Positions 34,450-43,186 of a DNA stretch of 64,000 nucleotides are shown in pieces. Both the position numbers and the translations under genes were made by a program. The number at the start of each line of letters is the position of its first letter. Within the stretch, counting starts at the first letter, position 1. Origin of the DNA: Gammaproteobacteria bacterium (GTDB lineage Bacteria; Pseudomonadota; Gammaproteobacteria; JAPPPA01); assembly GCA_030425645.1 (NCBI GenBank), contig JAUHZK010000006.1, forward strand, positions 1 to 64,000, in the 5' to 3' direction. The notes under the pieces were generated by a model. The model ran no database searches and had not been told where the DNA came from. It saw only the letters and a program-made list of their open reading frames with translations.

Positions 34450-36201
34450 TTAATACATCAACGTCAGGTTGGCGAGGATGGAGTAAGGCGACTGGTCTGT
34501 GCCGTAGAGGTTTTCAAACCCTTCACCAGGAATTAAATAGGCCGCTGACAGTCGGCCAACAATGTTTTGTGTGGCGAAGGGCCGGTAGATGGCTGAAATG
34601 GATAGATCAAAACCAATCTCGGTTTCTATTTTGCCTTGGTTGCGGGCCGCTTCTAGCACGGCGGTTTCGGCAAACCAAAGGTGGTTGGCGTTAAAGCTTA
34701 GGCGCGTGCTAGGTGTTAGGTCTAAGTCAGCGCCCAGTCCCAGCAAGGTAATGCCGGGGTTGGTGAAGTTAGACTGGCCCTGTTCTTTAGATGATCGCAG
34801 GCTGTTAAGAATGCTATTGCGCCCCGATAGGGCGACGCGGCCGCCACCAATTAATGGCACGGTTTGCCTAATCCAATAGCTGGTATCAGCGCCAGCAAAA
34901 AGTGGGTTTTCAAATACAGCATCAAAGCCGCCAGCGTCGTTATCAAACGGATCGTCATCGCCTGAGGCGTGTAAAAATGAAAAGCGCCAGCGCACCCAGC
35001 TTTGATCGAAGCCCAGCTCGGCTGCAATAAAGTAAGCGCCGATGTCGCCGGGTTCGTCGATAAAGGTGCCGCGACTTTCATCGCCAATCGCGTAATAGGC
35101 CGAGAGCGTGATGTTCAAGCGCTCCCAGTGGCCGTCGCCGTTATAACCTAAGTAGGTGACGTCGTAATCGCGTGGCACTTCGATGCCGATAGAGGCGGGG
35201 CGGGCAATAAAGCCGTTAGTGTCATAGAGCACTTGGTCGCCTTCGCGGTTACGGTTGTGCAGCAACACAAACTGCGAAAAGTAGCCCAGTTTGGGCATGT
35301 CCTGCCAGTAGAGGTTGGCAACAAAAACATCGTCGTCTCGTAAGCCTTGTTCTACGTCATTAAGGCCACTGTTGGTGTCTTTTTCAATGCGTCGGAACCA
35401 GCCAAGGTTGTATTGGAATTTGTTGTTGTCGCGAATACCAAATAGCCGCACGCCGAACTGTTGGTCGTTGAATAAAAAACCTCTAAAGTCGGCGTTAAAT
35501 GGTTGAATTCCAATGCGAACTGAGTCGAAGTCGTAACGGTCGGAGACGTTGCGAATATGGTAATCAAATAGCGCTGCCTGAATGCCAACGTGGTTGTCGG
35601 TACGGTGCGTGCCGGCATTGGGATCAGCCCGCGTAACGGCCCGCTCGTTCGCGTCTAAGACGTTGTAGTTAATCACTGGCGTGAAGCGAAATTCGTAGTC
35701 AGGCGGGCGGAAGGTGGTGTCGCCTTTATAGAGTACCGTTTCCAAAATGAGGTTGCCCGCGGTGACCGTGGTGTCGCCCTCACCGATCAGATTTAAGGCA
35801 CCGCTGTCGTTGGTGGTGGCGTTGCCAACGGGGATAGGGAAATGCCGCGGCTCGTAGATAAGGTCGGCGATACCAATCAGGCTGAAAAACCAGTCATCAC
35901 CAAAGATCGGCCGGTCGCCTTTGAGCCAATTATTGTTGTTGTATGGGTCCCAGAGGTTTTCTGGGTAGCCGAGGGCGCTAACAATACGCCAGCGGTCGGG
36001 CACGGTGATGCCGTCGCTTAGGCGCTCAATTTGGCGTTTGTCGTCGTCACGGTGGTGGCAGCTGTCGTCGTCCCATTTTAATACGGCTTCACCAGGTCTA
36101 GATAAGGGTTGGCTTTGGTCGCATTTGCCGTCCGCAGCAAAGCTGCTGGTGCTGCTTAATAGTAGGGCAGCGATAAAGCCGGTTTGGAGCTTATTTGCCA
36201 T
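34450..36201 (-). CDS. Outer-membrane beta-barrel protein of the cytochrome operon
   Basis: A 583-aa protein with a clean signal peptide (MANKLQTGFIAALLLSSTSSFAAD). The chosen ATG at 36201 has GAGGAG about 10 nt upstream; two earlier in-frame ATGs are too close to that site. A Cys-containing N-terminal segment follows. The rest is a series of alternating amphipathic strands with aromatic belts (WVRWRFSFLHASGDDD, LNITLSAYYAIGDESRG), ending in SPYSILANLTLMY with a C-terminal aromatic, the usual barrel-insertion signal. It is enclosed by multiheme genes. I infer a porin sheath for an electron conduit by analogy with MtrB/PioB, although direct sequence similarity is not evident. Confidence 0.75.
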   Translation of the reverse strand: MANKLQTGFIAALLLSSTSSFAADGKCDQSQPLSRPGEAVLKWDDDSCHHRDDDKRQIERLSDGITVPDRWRIVSALGYPENLWDPYNNNNWLKGDRPIFGDDWFFSLIGIADLIYEPRHFPIPVGNATTNDSGALNLIGEGDTTVTAGNLILETVLYKGDTTFRPPDYEFRFTPVINYNVLDANERAVTRADPNAGTHRTDNHVGIQAALFDYHIRNVSDRYDFDSVRIGIQPFNADFRGFLFNDQQFGVRLFGIRDNNKFQYNLGWFRRIEKDTNSGLNDVEQGLRDDDVFVANLYWQDMPKLGYFSQFVLLHNRNREGDQVLYDTNGFIARPASIGIEVPRDYDVTYLGYNGDGHWERLNITLSAYYAIGDESRGTFIDEPGDIGAYFIAAELGFDQSWVRWRFSFLHASGDDDPFDNDAGGFDAVFENPLFAGADTSYWIRQTVPLIGGGRVALSGRNSILNSLRSSKEQGQSNFTNPGITLLGLGADLDLTPSTRLSFNANHLWFAETAVLEAARNQGKIETEIGFDLSISAIYRPFATQNIVGRLSAAYLIPGEGFENLYGTDQSPYSILANLTLMY

Positions 36202-38164
36202 TACAAACATTCTCCTCATTGCTATCTAGAAACGGTTTCTGTGGACAGTTGATATAACGTAGGCGGGTGCCTTGTGGCGTCAATTGGTCGGCGCGTATGG
36301 CTACCGGGGCGTTGTTTACGGTGCCTAGCGCTAGGCCAGCATTATGTACGCCAAGAAATGAAATCATATCGTCCTGATCAATGCCGTCGCCCGAGACGCC
36401 GATAGCGCCAATGAGGGTGCTGCCGCGATAGATGGGCACCGAGCCTGGGAAAATTTGGCTGCCGTTAGCGAGGCGGCGGAAGTCAGGGTCGGGCGGGCCG
36501 CCGAGTCCGGCGCAGCCTTTGGGTACGTCGGTACCGACTAATTCGGCTACAAAGGCAACGTGGCCAGCGATACCGTTATAGCTGATATCAAGCTGAAAGC
36601 CGGAAGAAAAAACGCTCCAGCGGTCCTTGCCGCCACTGAAGGGTTTGCTTAAGGGCCCATGTGGGTTGCCATTGATGCCATCCGGGTAGAACGGTCGAGA
36701 GAGGTTGCCGCCTGAGCGGTCAGCAAAGGCAAAGGCACCGTCCGCTAATGCCGTAGGGGAACCGAGAAAGTCCCGGACTGCGGTGATGTAGTCACTGAGT
36801 TTGATGGTTTGTCCGCTAGTGCCATCAGCGTTTAAGTAGGTGACATCGGCTAGCTTGTCCATGACATCGGCCGCTTTATCACTGGAAAAGAAGGCCGCCG
36901 TGCGTGCTTTTTGCAGCGACACGTCTAAACCGAAAACTGGCGCATCGCGGCCACGGACTTGGCCAAGTACGGTGCCGTCTACATCTACCACTGAAATCGA
37001 AACTCGAGCCGGTGTGCCTAGTGGCCGTCTAATTTGGCCGCGCGCACGATTGGCGATTAGTAATGCTTGTTTGAGCAACTCCGATACTTCAGTGGCGCTG
37101 AGGCCGCTGGCGCCGGCAATGGGCGGAAAGCGATTGCTGTCGCTGCCATCAACTGCTACAAAAGCGTCGGCATCGACCAAGGCTTGGTCATTGGGGTCGC
37201 CGGGGAAATCTCCCACAGTGGCGGCACGAATGCCTGAGGCGGGTGTGCCAAAGGCAGTGCCGGCCCTGACCACCGCGGGCTCAAAGTAGGATCTAACTTC
37301 AAGTAAGCTGCCCGAGGAAGGGGTAGCGGGAGCAGTGCTGGGGTCTCGAATGAGATCGGCTGCCGTGGCATCGGTAAATCGTAGCACCTTGCCGTCTACA
37401 GTAATGCGATCAGCCCGCCGCTCAATGGGTGCAGTAAAACCTTGGCTGCCGGCGAGGGCGATCGCTTCATCAAGATCGCTGTCAGTGTCTAACAGGTTTT
37501 TATCGATACCGTAAATACCGTCGGCTATCACACCAATGCCGCCAACCGGCACGCCGTCTTTATAAAGGGGAATGCCACCGGGGTCAGCGGCCAATCCCAG
37601 TGGGGAACGTTGGGGGCCTGTTTCACCCGCACGCTGCATAAAATCAGAGCAGGGAAGCTGCGAAAATTGCACGCCAAATAAAGGCCCGGCGGCTTGCCGT
37701 AGTTCCCCGGGATTAAAATGCTCCTGCACGATTTGGTTTGCCGTGCGGGTGGTGAAGGCATTGCCTTCGGTGCTGAGAAAACTCGCGGTAATGGCTTTAG
37801 CAATCGCGGCCATGCCACTAGGAATGAAGTTGAGACCTTCTAGGCCTTCGCCTTCGCGGGCGCCGGTATTGCTATCAAGTGGCTCGCTAGTGACGGTGGC
37901 GGTTTTGTCAGCGCCGCTCATGGCAAACACGCTCAACACATTGCCTACGCGGTCGGTAACAGCGATGGTGGCACTGGCGTTGCGTGCGAGGGCTTCTTCT
38001 ACGGCTTGCGACGTTACCCGATTGACATCGGCTTCAGTTAGGAAACTAGAGGCATTGGAGCAGGCGCCGGAGCAGCCACTTTGGTCACCGCCGCCTCCGC
38101 TGCTGCAGGCGCTAATGGCAGCGGTGATAAATAGAGCAAACAGGAGTTTGGCTTGTTTTGTCAT
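36191..38164 (-). CDS. Lipoprotein with two GlcG/HbpS heme-binding-type domains
   Basis: A 657-aa lipoprotein: the lipobox region ISACSSGGGG follows a short signal, then a Gly/Ser/Cys-rich linker. Two copies of the GlcG/HbpS fold are visible. The first has VTSQAVEEALARNASATIAVTDRVGNVLSVFAMSG, then PLYKDGVPVGGIGVIADGIYG. The second begins LLKQALLIANRARGQIR and SISVVDVDGTVLGQVRG, and ends in VPIYRGSTLIGAIGVSGDGIDQDDM. HbpS-type domains bind heme or act as small-molecule sensors. Its stop overlaps the barrel start by 11 bp, and its ATG overlaps the previous gene by 4 bp. It could cap or assemble the conduit at the membrane, but its job is unknown. Confidence 0.75.
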   Translation of the reverse strand: MTKQAKLLFALFITAAISACSSGGGGDQSGCSGACSNASSFLTEADVNRVTSQAVEEALARNASATIAVTDRVGNVLSVFAMSGADKTATVTSEPLDSNTGAREGEGLEGLNFIPSGMAAIAKAITASFLSTEGNAFTTRTANQIVQEHFNPGELRQAAGPLFGVQFSQLPCSDFMQRAGETGPQRSPLGLAADPGGIPLYKDGVPVGGIGVIADGIYGIDKNLLDTDSDLDEAIALAGSQGFTAPIERRADRITVDGKVLRFTDATAADLIRDPSTAPATPSSGSLLEVRSYFEPAVVRAGTAFGTPASGIRAATVGDFPGDPNDQALVDADAFVAVDGSDSNRFPPIAGASGLSATEVSELLKQALLIANRARGQIRRPLGTPARVSISVVDVDGTVLGQVRGRDAPVFGLDVSLQKARTAAFFSSDKAADVMDKLADVTYLNADGTSGQTIKLSDYITAVRDFLGSPTALADGAFAFADRSGGNLSRPFYPDGINGNPHGPLSKPFSGGKDRWSVFSSGFQLDISYNGIAGHVAFVAELVGTDVPKGCAGLGGPPDPDFRRLANGSQIFPGSVPIYRGSTLIGAIGVSGDGIDQDDMISFLGVHNAGLALGTVNNAPVAIRADQLTPQGTRLRYINCPQKPFLDSNEENVCNGK

Positions 38165-39828
38165 TGCGCCTCTCCGGTCGTGTTCATCCAGCCGTGTTCG
38201 GGTAAGTGGTAGCTATGGCAATCAATGCACTGGGAGTCGATCAAGCTGCTGTCGCCGGGGTTGCCGTGGCAAGTTAAGCAGTTTTCTCGGCTTGGGATGA
38301 GCACATCTTGCGAGTGCTCAGACGTTTGCGCGCCGCTATGGCAATCCGTACAAGCCATTGATTGATGGCCAGCATGGTCGAATTCGGCGTCATCTATCCA
38401 GCGCCTGTTAACGTTCACTGGGCGGATATTCCAGGCACTGATAAGGTCTCCGCTCTCTAGCGCAGCGGTGTTACGACTGACTTCATGACAGGTAACACAG
38501 CCGCGTTTTTCGATAAGTTCGCTGGCTAGTTCAATTAACGTTAACGCTTGTTGCTGCTGTCGTTTATTGGGGCCGGGCCGTTGCAGCGACGGTTCTTTAG
38601 CGGCAGCAGCAGTGCGGCCATTTAGGCTTGATTTAAGCTCGGTTAGACCTTTTAGGCCAGCGATGTCACGTAGTGTGGCGCCGATGTCGCCATGACGGAC
38701 GAATAGGTCGGGGTTGTCGGCGTCAAAGTCGAGCCGGTGGCAGCTATCGCAATGTGCTTCCATATTGATGTCTTGCATGCCGCGGCCGCCCGGCTCGGGT
38801 TGATGGCAGTCGTTGCATTGCATGACTTTAGGGTTACCGTCCTCACCATCTAGTCCCTCGGGGGCTAAATGTACGTCGTGTGGGAATATTAAGCCGCTTT
38901 GTTCCTGTGGTTGCTGCGCCGCATTCTGTTGTGCCCATTGCCATTCAAGCGAGTCTTGTTGCCAATGCGGCGTCAGTAAGGTGATTTCAGGATGGCTCAG
39001 GCGCCAGTCATGGATATTGGCCTGTTTGCTGTTGCCATTGCTGAAGTGTTGAATGTCTTCATGGCAATGTACACACAGCTGTTTGTCGCCGGTAATCAAC
39101 TCGGTGCGACCGTTGTGTTCCTTGTGACAACTTTGGCAGTCGGCATTCTGTAACTCATCAATGGCAAAGCGTTGCGGGTCAGCATGTGTCGCCACTTCTT
39201 GGTGGCAAGTCATGCAGGCGCTGTTTTCGACTTGTGCAAAAGGCTGTTGATGGCATTGGCTGCAGTCGTCGGCAAAAAACTGGTGGGCTGGGTGAAACTC
39301 GCCGCTATTCCAGAGGCTGTGATTCGGTAGTAGCGGAATATCGGTATCGTCGGCTAAGACGTAGCGTTGCAGCAGCGGTGCCGCTAGAAAGATCAGGCTG
39401 ATGGCGAGCAACAGCCCCCATGACCAGCGTCGCTTCGAAAACCCACTGTCGGCCAGTCGCGTTTGAAAGGGCTTATATGCCGGCCTTGCGGTGGTTTCGT
39501 CGACATCGACGTTTACCGTAAGGCCATCGGCCGTTAGTTGAACCCTGAAGTGATGATTGCCAATTTGAAATTGGTCATCGTTTTCTAGCCAAGCTTGCTG
39601 AACCGTTTTGCCGTTTAAGCTAACGCCTTGTTCGCTGCGGGCGACTAACTGTAGGCGATTGTTTTGGTACTCAAGGCTGGCATGGCGAAGGCGCACGTTT
39701 GGCCAGTCGAGCTGGATGTCTTGTTCATTACTAGCACCGATATCTACGTGGTCTTGTGACAGCTTGCGATGGCCGTCGGCGACTTCGCCGTTGCTGGTGA
39801 TCCGTGTTCTGATGATGTGAATGGTCAC
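38161..39828 (-). CDS. FHA-like domain / membrane anchor / decaheme cytochrome c
   Basis: A 555-aa three-part protein starting at GTG. Residues 1-105 resemble a cytoplasmic FHA fold (VDIGASNEQDIQLDWPNVRLRHASLEY, then GVSLNGKTV and NDDQFQIGNHHFRVQL). The Arg and Ser that contact phosphothreonine in GR and SxxH are replaced, so binding may be lost. A single helix near 134-155 (WGLLLAISLIFLAAPLLQRYVL) follows. The periplasmic part has ten CXXCH sites: CSQCH, CMTCH, CQSCH, CVHCH, CNDCH, CDSCH, CVTCH, CTDCH, CLTCH and CIDCH. It starts 4 bp after the cytochrome b gene. I infer that it takes electrons from that protein in the inner membrane. Confidence 0.8.
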   Translation of the reverse strand: MTIHIIRTRITSNGEVADGHRKLSQDHVDIGASNEQDIQLDWPNVRLRHASLEYQNNRLQLVARSEQGVSLNGKTVQQAWLENDDQFQIGNHHFRVQLTADGLTVNVDVDETTARPAYKPFQTRLADSGFSKRRWSWGLLLAISLIFLAAPLLQRYVLADDTDIPLLPNHSLWNSGEFHPAHQFFADDCSQCHQQPFAQVENSACMTCHQEVATHADPQRFAIDELQNADCQSCHKEHNGRTELITGDKQLCVHCHEDIQHFSNGNSKQANIHDWRLSHPEITLLTPHWQQDSLEWQWAQQNAAQQPQEQSGLIFPHDVHLAPEGLDGEDGNPKVMQCNDCHQPEPGGRGMQDINMEAHCDSCHRLDFDADNPDLFVRHGDIGATLRDIAGLKGLTELKSSLNGRTAAAAKEPSLQRPGPNKRQQQQALTLIELASELIEKRGCVTCHEVSRNTAALESGDLISAWNIRPVNVNRRWIDDAEFDHAGHQSMACTDCHSGAQTSEHSQDVLIPSRENCLTCHGNPGDSSLIDSQCIDCHSYHLPEHGWMNTTGEAQ

Positions 39829-39832
39829 GGCA

Positions 39833-40696
39833 TTACCAATATAGAAATACCACTACGACATGCGCAGTTAGGGCGGTTAATAGGGCAATGGTGGCCGGCA
39901 CATGGAGCATGAGCCAGATGTCTAACATGGCGCGAATGCGGATGTCTTTGCGAATGCGTTGCAGTAGCTGGCTGCGGCGGTTGAGTGCTTCAATAATATT
40001 GCGAAGGTTGGCGTTGTGCTCGGGGTCGTTGTCGCCTAGTAAAGCGGCAAAATGAGCAATAACGGTTCTTTGGTTAGGGTTTGACTGGCGTTTGTCATTG
40101 ATAACCACGGATGAAAAATCTTTTTTGCTGAGCTGTCGCCAGGCGTTGCCGCCGAGGCTGGTGCCTTCTAGGCTGCTGTCGACTGCCGCTCTAAGGTCTT
40201 CGTCGAGCATTTGGCTGCAGCTCACGACTTGGCGATCGGCATCGTCAAGTTGGGCCAGTAATTCTGCCTGGCTACGGTTGTCGCGGTTGCTGCTTAATGG
40301 TCCTGGATAGCGGACATAGACAACAATGCCGAAAAAACCGCTGCTAATGACTAAGCACATCAGTACATAGGTCAGGGTGTGTAGATTCCACGCGAACTGG
40401 AAGCCAGTGTGCAAGGTGCCGATAAAAAGCAGTCCCATGCCCAAGTAGATATGGGCCGACAACCAACCCTGTACCGTGCTTGATGTTGAGTGGTAATTGC
40501 GTTTACGGACGCCAAACCATGCCAGCCAAACGATCAGCAAGGCAGCAATAGTGCCGAGCGTGTACCCCAACCACGTGCCGCCATTGGCGACAGGTTGTGG
40601 TGAGTGCCAAGCGTAAGCAGCAATAGATGCAGTGGAAAGTAGCGTTGCTATTTTGAGCCAGCGAGCTTTTTTGTAGCGTAGCGTGGATTGGTGCAT
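39833..40696 (-). CDS. Di-heme cytochrome b-like membrane protein
   Basis: A 287-aa protein with five predicted membrane helices (about 13-30, 43-62, 81-100, 107-127 and 263-286). Two helices each carry a His pair spaced 14 residues apart: H82/H96 and H265/H279. This is the pattern of a bundle holding two bis-His b hemes, one near each membrane face. A soluble loop of about 130 residues (ELLAQLDDADRQVVSCSQML and following) separates the two helices. It heads the six-gene cytochrome operon. I infer a quinol-oxidising entry point that passes electrons to the FHA-decaheme protein. No known b-cytochrome family is a clear match. Confidence 0.68.
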   Translation of the reverse strand: MHQSTLRYKKARWLKIATLLSTASIAAYAWHSPQPVANGGTWLGYTLGTIAALLIVWLAWFGVRKRNYHSTSSTVQGWLSAHIYLGMGLLFIGTLHTGFQFAWNLHTLTYVLMCLVISSGFFGIVVYVRYPGPLSSNRDNRSQAELLAQLDDADRQVVSCSQMLDEDLRAAVDSSLEGTSLGGNAWRQLSKKDFSSVVINDKRQSNPNQRTVIAHFAALLGDNDPEHNANLRNIIEALNRRSQLLQRIRKDIRIRAMLDIWLMLHVPATIALLTALTAHVVVVFLYW

Positions 40697-40739
40697 GACG
40701 GCCTATAGAGCAACGTTTTATAAATAATAGGAGAGCGCC

Positions 40740-40850
40740 ATGAGTATCGCCAATGTGGCATATGCTTTCAAACAAAAAATGGTACTGTTATTCAATATCG
40801 ATTCGTTTTTTACTAGGCATTTATGCGACTCAAACACGCCCGCGGCTTGA
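40740..40850 (+). CDS. Candidate 36-aa leader peptide of the cyclase gene
   Basis: ATG at 40740, with AGGAG at 40729-40733 and a 6-nt spacer, opens a 36-codon frame. It overlaps the first 28 bp of the cyclase gene in another frame and ends at TGA 40848-40850. This ribosome site is far better than the one before the cyclase ATG (AGG only). Translation of the leader could feed ribosomes to the cyclase start. The peptide (MSIANVAYAFKQKMVLLFNI and on) has no known family. Confidence 0.3.
   Translation: MSIANVAYAFKQKMVLLFNIDSFFTRHLCDSNTPAA
40743..40771 (-). promoter_or_regulatory. Candidate promoter of the cytochrome operon
   Basis: On the minus strand, TTGAAA (40771-40766) and GATACT (40748-40743) are separated by 17 bp, 47 bp before the cytochrome b ATG. 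The -35 box matches 5 of 6 consensus bases and the -10 box 4 of 6. It lies in the 126-bp gap shared with the divergent cyclase gene. Confidence 0.4.
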
Positions 40851-43063
40851 TCATTCGGCTCACCATCGCTATCGCGATGACAGCGGTGTTTGTTATGCAC
40901 GTTAGAGGCGATTGGCATTTGGCTTTGGTTGCCCAAATGGAACGCAACTTATACGACGCCCGTTTACGTTTAGCCTTACCAGATGAGCGCCCTAGCTCGG
41001 TGGTGATTGTTGATATTGACGAAAAGAGCATTGCTGAATTAGGCCACTGGCCGTGGCCAAGAGATGTATTGGCGCAGTTGTTAGATAAGTTGTTCGACGA
41101 ATATGGCGTCCGTGTCGCTGGTTTTGACGTGGTCTTCGCGGAGCCTTATGAGGCTTCGGCATTGAGTTTGTTAGATGACTTAGAAGGCCAGCTTAGTGAC
41201 TTGAACGCTGAAGACCGCCAGTTAATTGCGGCGCAAAGGCAGCGTTGGAATACCGATGAAACTTTTGCGGCCTCATTGATTGGGCGTGACGTTGTGCTTG
41301 GTTATGTCTTTAAGGACCGTTTAACCGCAGATGAGCCGGTGGGGGCGGGGCGCTTGCCAGAGCCGCTGTTCACTAAGGCACAAGTAGCGCGTTTAGATTT
41401 GGCGATGGCCGAGGCGCAGGGCTATGTTGCGCCCTACGAAATGCACACGTTTGCGAGTGAGTACGCCGGATTTTTTAGTAACCCCTATGTCGATAGCGAC
41501 GGTATTTTTCGTCGCGTGCCATTAATGCAGCAATTTGAAGGCGATGTTTATAGTTCGCTTTCGTTGTCAGTGGCGAGTGCCGCCTTGGGCGGAGTGATGC
41601 CCAGTTTTGTTTTTGCCGACCCTGAGAATGCTGCCCTCGACGCCGTTAACCTAGAAGGTTTGCAGCTCGGGGATAGGTTTTTGCCTGTGGATGGTCACCT
41701 GAATGCGCTCGTGCCGTATCAAGGTCCAGCTGGCAGTTTTCCCTATGTCTCTGTGGTTGACGTGCTGTCTGGGCAGGCTGATATAGAAACCTTATTCGAC
41801 AGCATCGTGTTGGTTGGCACCAGCGCCCCGGGTTTGTTGGATTTGCGTGCCACGCCTGTTGGTGCACGCTTCGTCGGGGTCGAGATCCACGCTAATTTAG
41901 TGCATGGCATTCTCAATGGCGGATTAAAGAGCAGCCCGCACTATATGCAGGGGGTTGAGCTGGTGGCTTTGTTGATGGTTGCAGTGCTTGTAACTCTGTT
42001 GAGCTTGCTGTCTGCCGGGCTAGGGATTGCTGGTTTGGTGGCCTTGGTGGTGGCGGTTTTTTATGCCGGTTTATACGGCTGGCAACATCATGATTTAAAT
42101 ATTCCGGTGGCTTCCTCCATCGCCTTGGCGACCAGTCTGTTTTTGCTGCAATTTGCCTACTCTTACGCCGTTGAGTCGCGCAAGAAACGGCACTTGTCGA
42201 AGGTGTTTGGCCAATACATTCCGGAAGAACTGGTGGCTGATTTAGATGCCTCTGAAGAAGAAGTCAGTTTGGAGGGTGAGAGCCGTGAAATGTCGGTCTT
42301 GTTCTCTGACGTGCGCAGCTTTACTAGTATTTCAGAAGGCTTAGATCCAATTGAGCTCACTCAGCTCATGAATGAGTTTCTAACGCCGATTACCCGCGTT
42401 ATTCATGAGAACCGGGGCACCATCGACAAATACATGGGCGATGCGGTAATGGCGTTCTGGGGCGCGCCTTTGCACGATGATCGGCATGCTTACCACAGCG
42501 TTACCGCAGGCCTAAAAATGATTGAGGCGCTAGATGCGTTGCAGCCGCATTTCCGCAGCCGTGGTTGGCCTGAAATTAAGGTTGGTGTTGGTGCCAATAC
42601 CGGAGCCATGAATGTCGGCAATATGGGCTCTGAGTTCCGCATGGCATATACCGTGTTGGGCGACACGGTTAACCTTGGCTCGCGGCTAGAAGGTTTAACC
42701 AAACAGTACGGTGTGCAGTTTATTGTGAGTGAGTCGACGGCCTTATCCGCGCCGGAATATCTTTACCGTGAACTCGATGCCGTTAGGGTTAAGGGCAAGC
42801 AGGAACCGATACGTATATTTGAGCCATTAATGGCGGTTGAGCAGGCTAGTGAAGCCGACATCGAAATGATCGGCTACTGGAATCAGGTACTAGAGTTTTA
42901 TCGTTTTCAGCAGTGGTCGGAAGCAAAGCAGGCATTGCAATCCTTGTTGGCTGATGACCCGCAACGGATGATTTATCAGACTTATCTGCAGCGCATAGCG
43001 GCGTTTGAGCAATCGCCACCACCGCCTGACTGGGATGGTGTTTTCACTCATACCAGCAAATAG
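40823..43063 (+). CDS. CHASE2-domain class III adenylate/guanylate cyclase
   Basis: A 746-aa membrane cyclase. After a first helix (LTIAIAMTAVFVMHVRG) comes a periplasmic CHASE2 sensor (about 35-365) with the family motif SSVVIVDIDEKSIAELGHWPWPRDVLAQLL and, near its end, VLVGTSAPGLLDLRATPVG. Three closely spaced helices follow (about 374-450), then the catalytic domain. Metal Asp residues are in VLFSDVRSFTSIS and in the DKYMGDAVMAFWGAP segment. MAYTVLGDTVNLGSRLEGL holds the transition-state Asn and Arg. The Lys of DKYMGD favours ATP. It is divergent from the cytochrome operon and followed by TPR-barrel and FecR genes, suggesting a sensory unit producing cAMP for the nearby cyclic-nucleotide-binding oxidoreductase. 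Confidence 0.88.
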   Translation: MRLKHARGLIIRLTIAIAMTAVFVMHVRGDWHLALVAQMERNLYDARLRLALPDERPSSVVIVDIDEKSIAELGHWPWPRDVLAQLLDKLFDEYGVRVAGFDVVFAEPYEASALSLLDDLEGQLSDLNAEDRQLIAAQRQRWNTDETFAASLIGRDVVLGYVFKDRLTADEPVGAGRLPEPLFTKAQVARLDLAMAEAQGYVAPYEMHTFASEYAGFFSNPYVDSDGIFRRVPLMQQFEGDVYSSLSLSVASAALGGVMPSFVFADPENAALDAVNLEGLQLGDRFLPVDGHLNALVPYQGPAGSFPYVSVVDVLSGQADIETLFDSIVLVGTSAPGLLDLRATPVGARFVGVEIHANLVHGILNGGLKSSPHYMQGVELVALLMVAVLVTLLSLLSAGLGIAGLVALVVAVFYAGLYGWQHHDLNIPVASSIALATSLFLLQFAYSYAVESRKKRHLSKVFGQYIPEELVADLDASEEEVSLEGESREMSVLFSDVRSFTSISEGLDPIELTQLMNEFLTPITRVIHENRGTIDKYMGDAVMAFWGAPLHDDRHAYHSVTAGLKMIEALDALQPHFRSRGWPEIKVGVGANTGAMNVGNMGSEFRMAYTVLGDTVNLGSRLEGLTKQYGVQFIVSESTALSAPEYLYRELDAVRVKGKQEPIRIFEPLMAVEQASEADIEMIGYWNQVLEFYRFQQWSEAKQALQSLLADDPQRMIYQTYLQRIAAFEQSPPPPDWDGVFTHTSK

Positions 43064-43186
43064 ATCAGTAACTTCTATACTGTGGGGTAGGTGATAGTGG
43101 TGGGCGAACGTCTGCACTCTATACGGGGTCGTCAATCCGCTATATGCTAATAGTGAATATACAAAGTGTTAACAGAAAGGGTTGCT

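Noticed and set aside
37572-38300. A 242-codon plus-strand frame opposite the GlcG lipoprotein gene
   Set aside because: It runs through two well-supported genes that overlap by ATGA, has no recognisable motif and lacks a ribosome site.
38161-39828. Simple periplasmic cytochrome c3 with a cleaved signal peptide
   Set aside because: The hydrophobic segment is at about 134-155, after a folded FHA-like domain with no signal sequence, so it is a membrane anchor.
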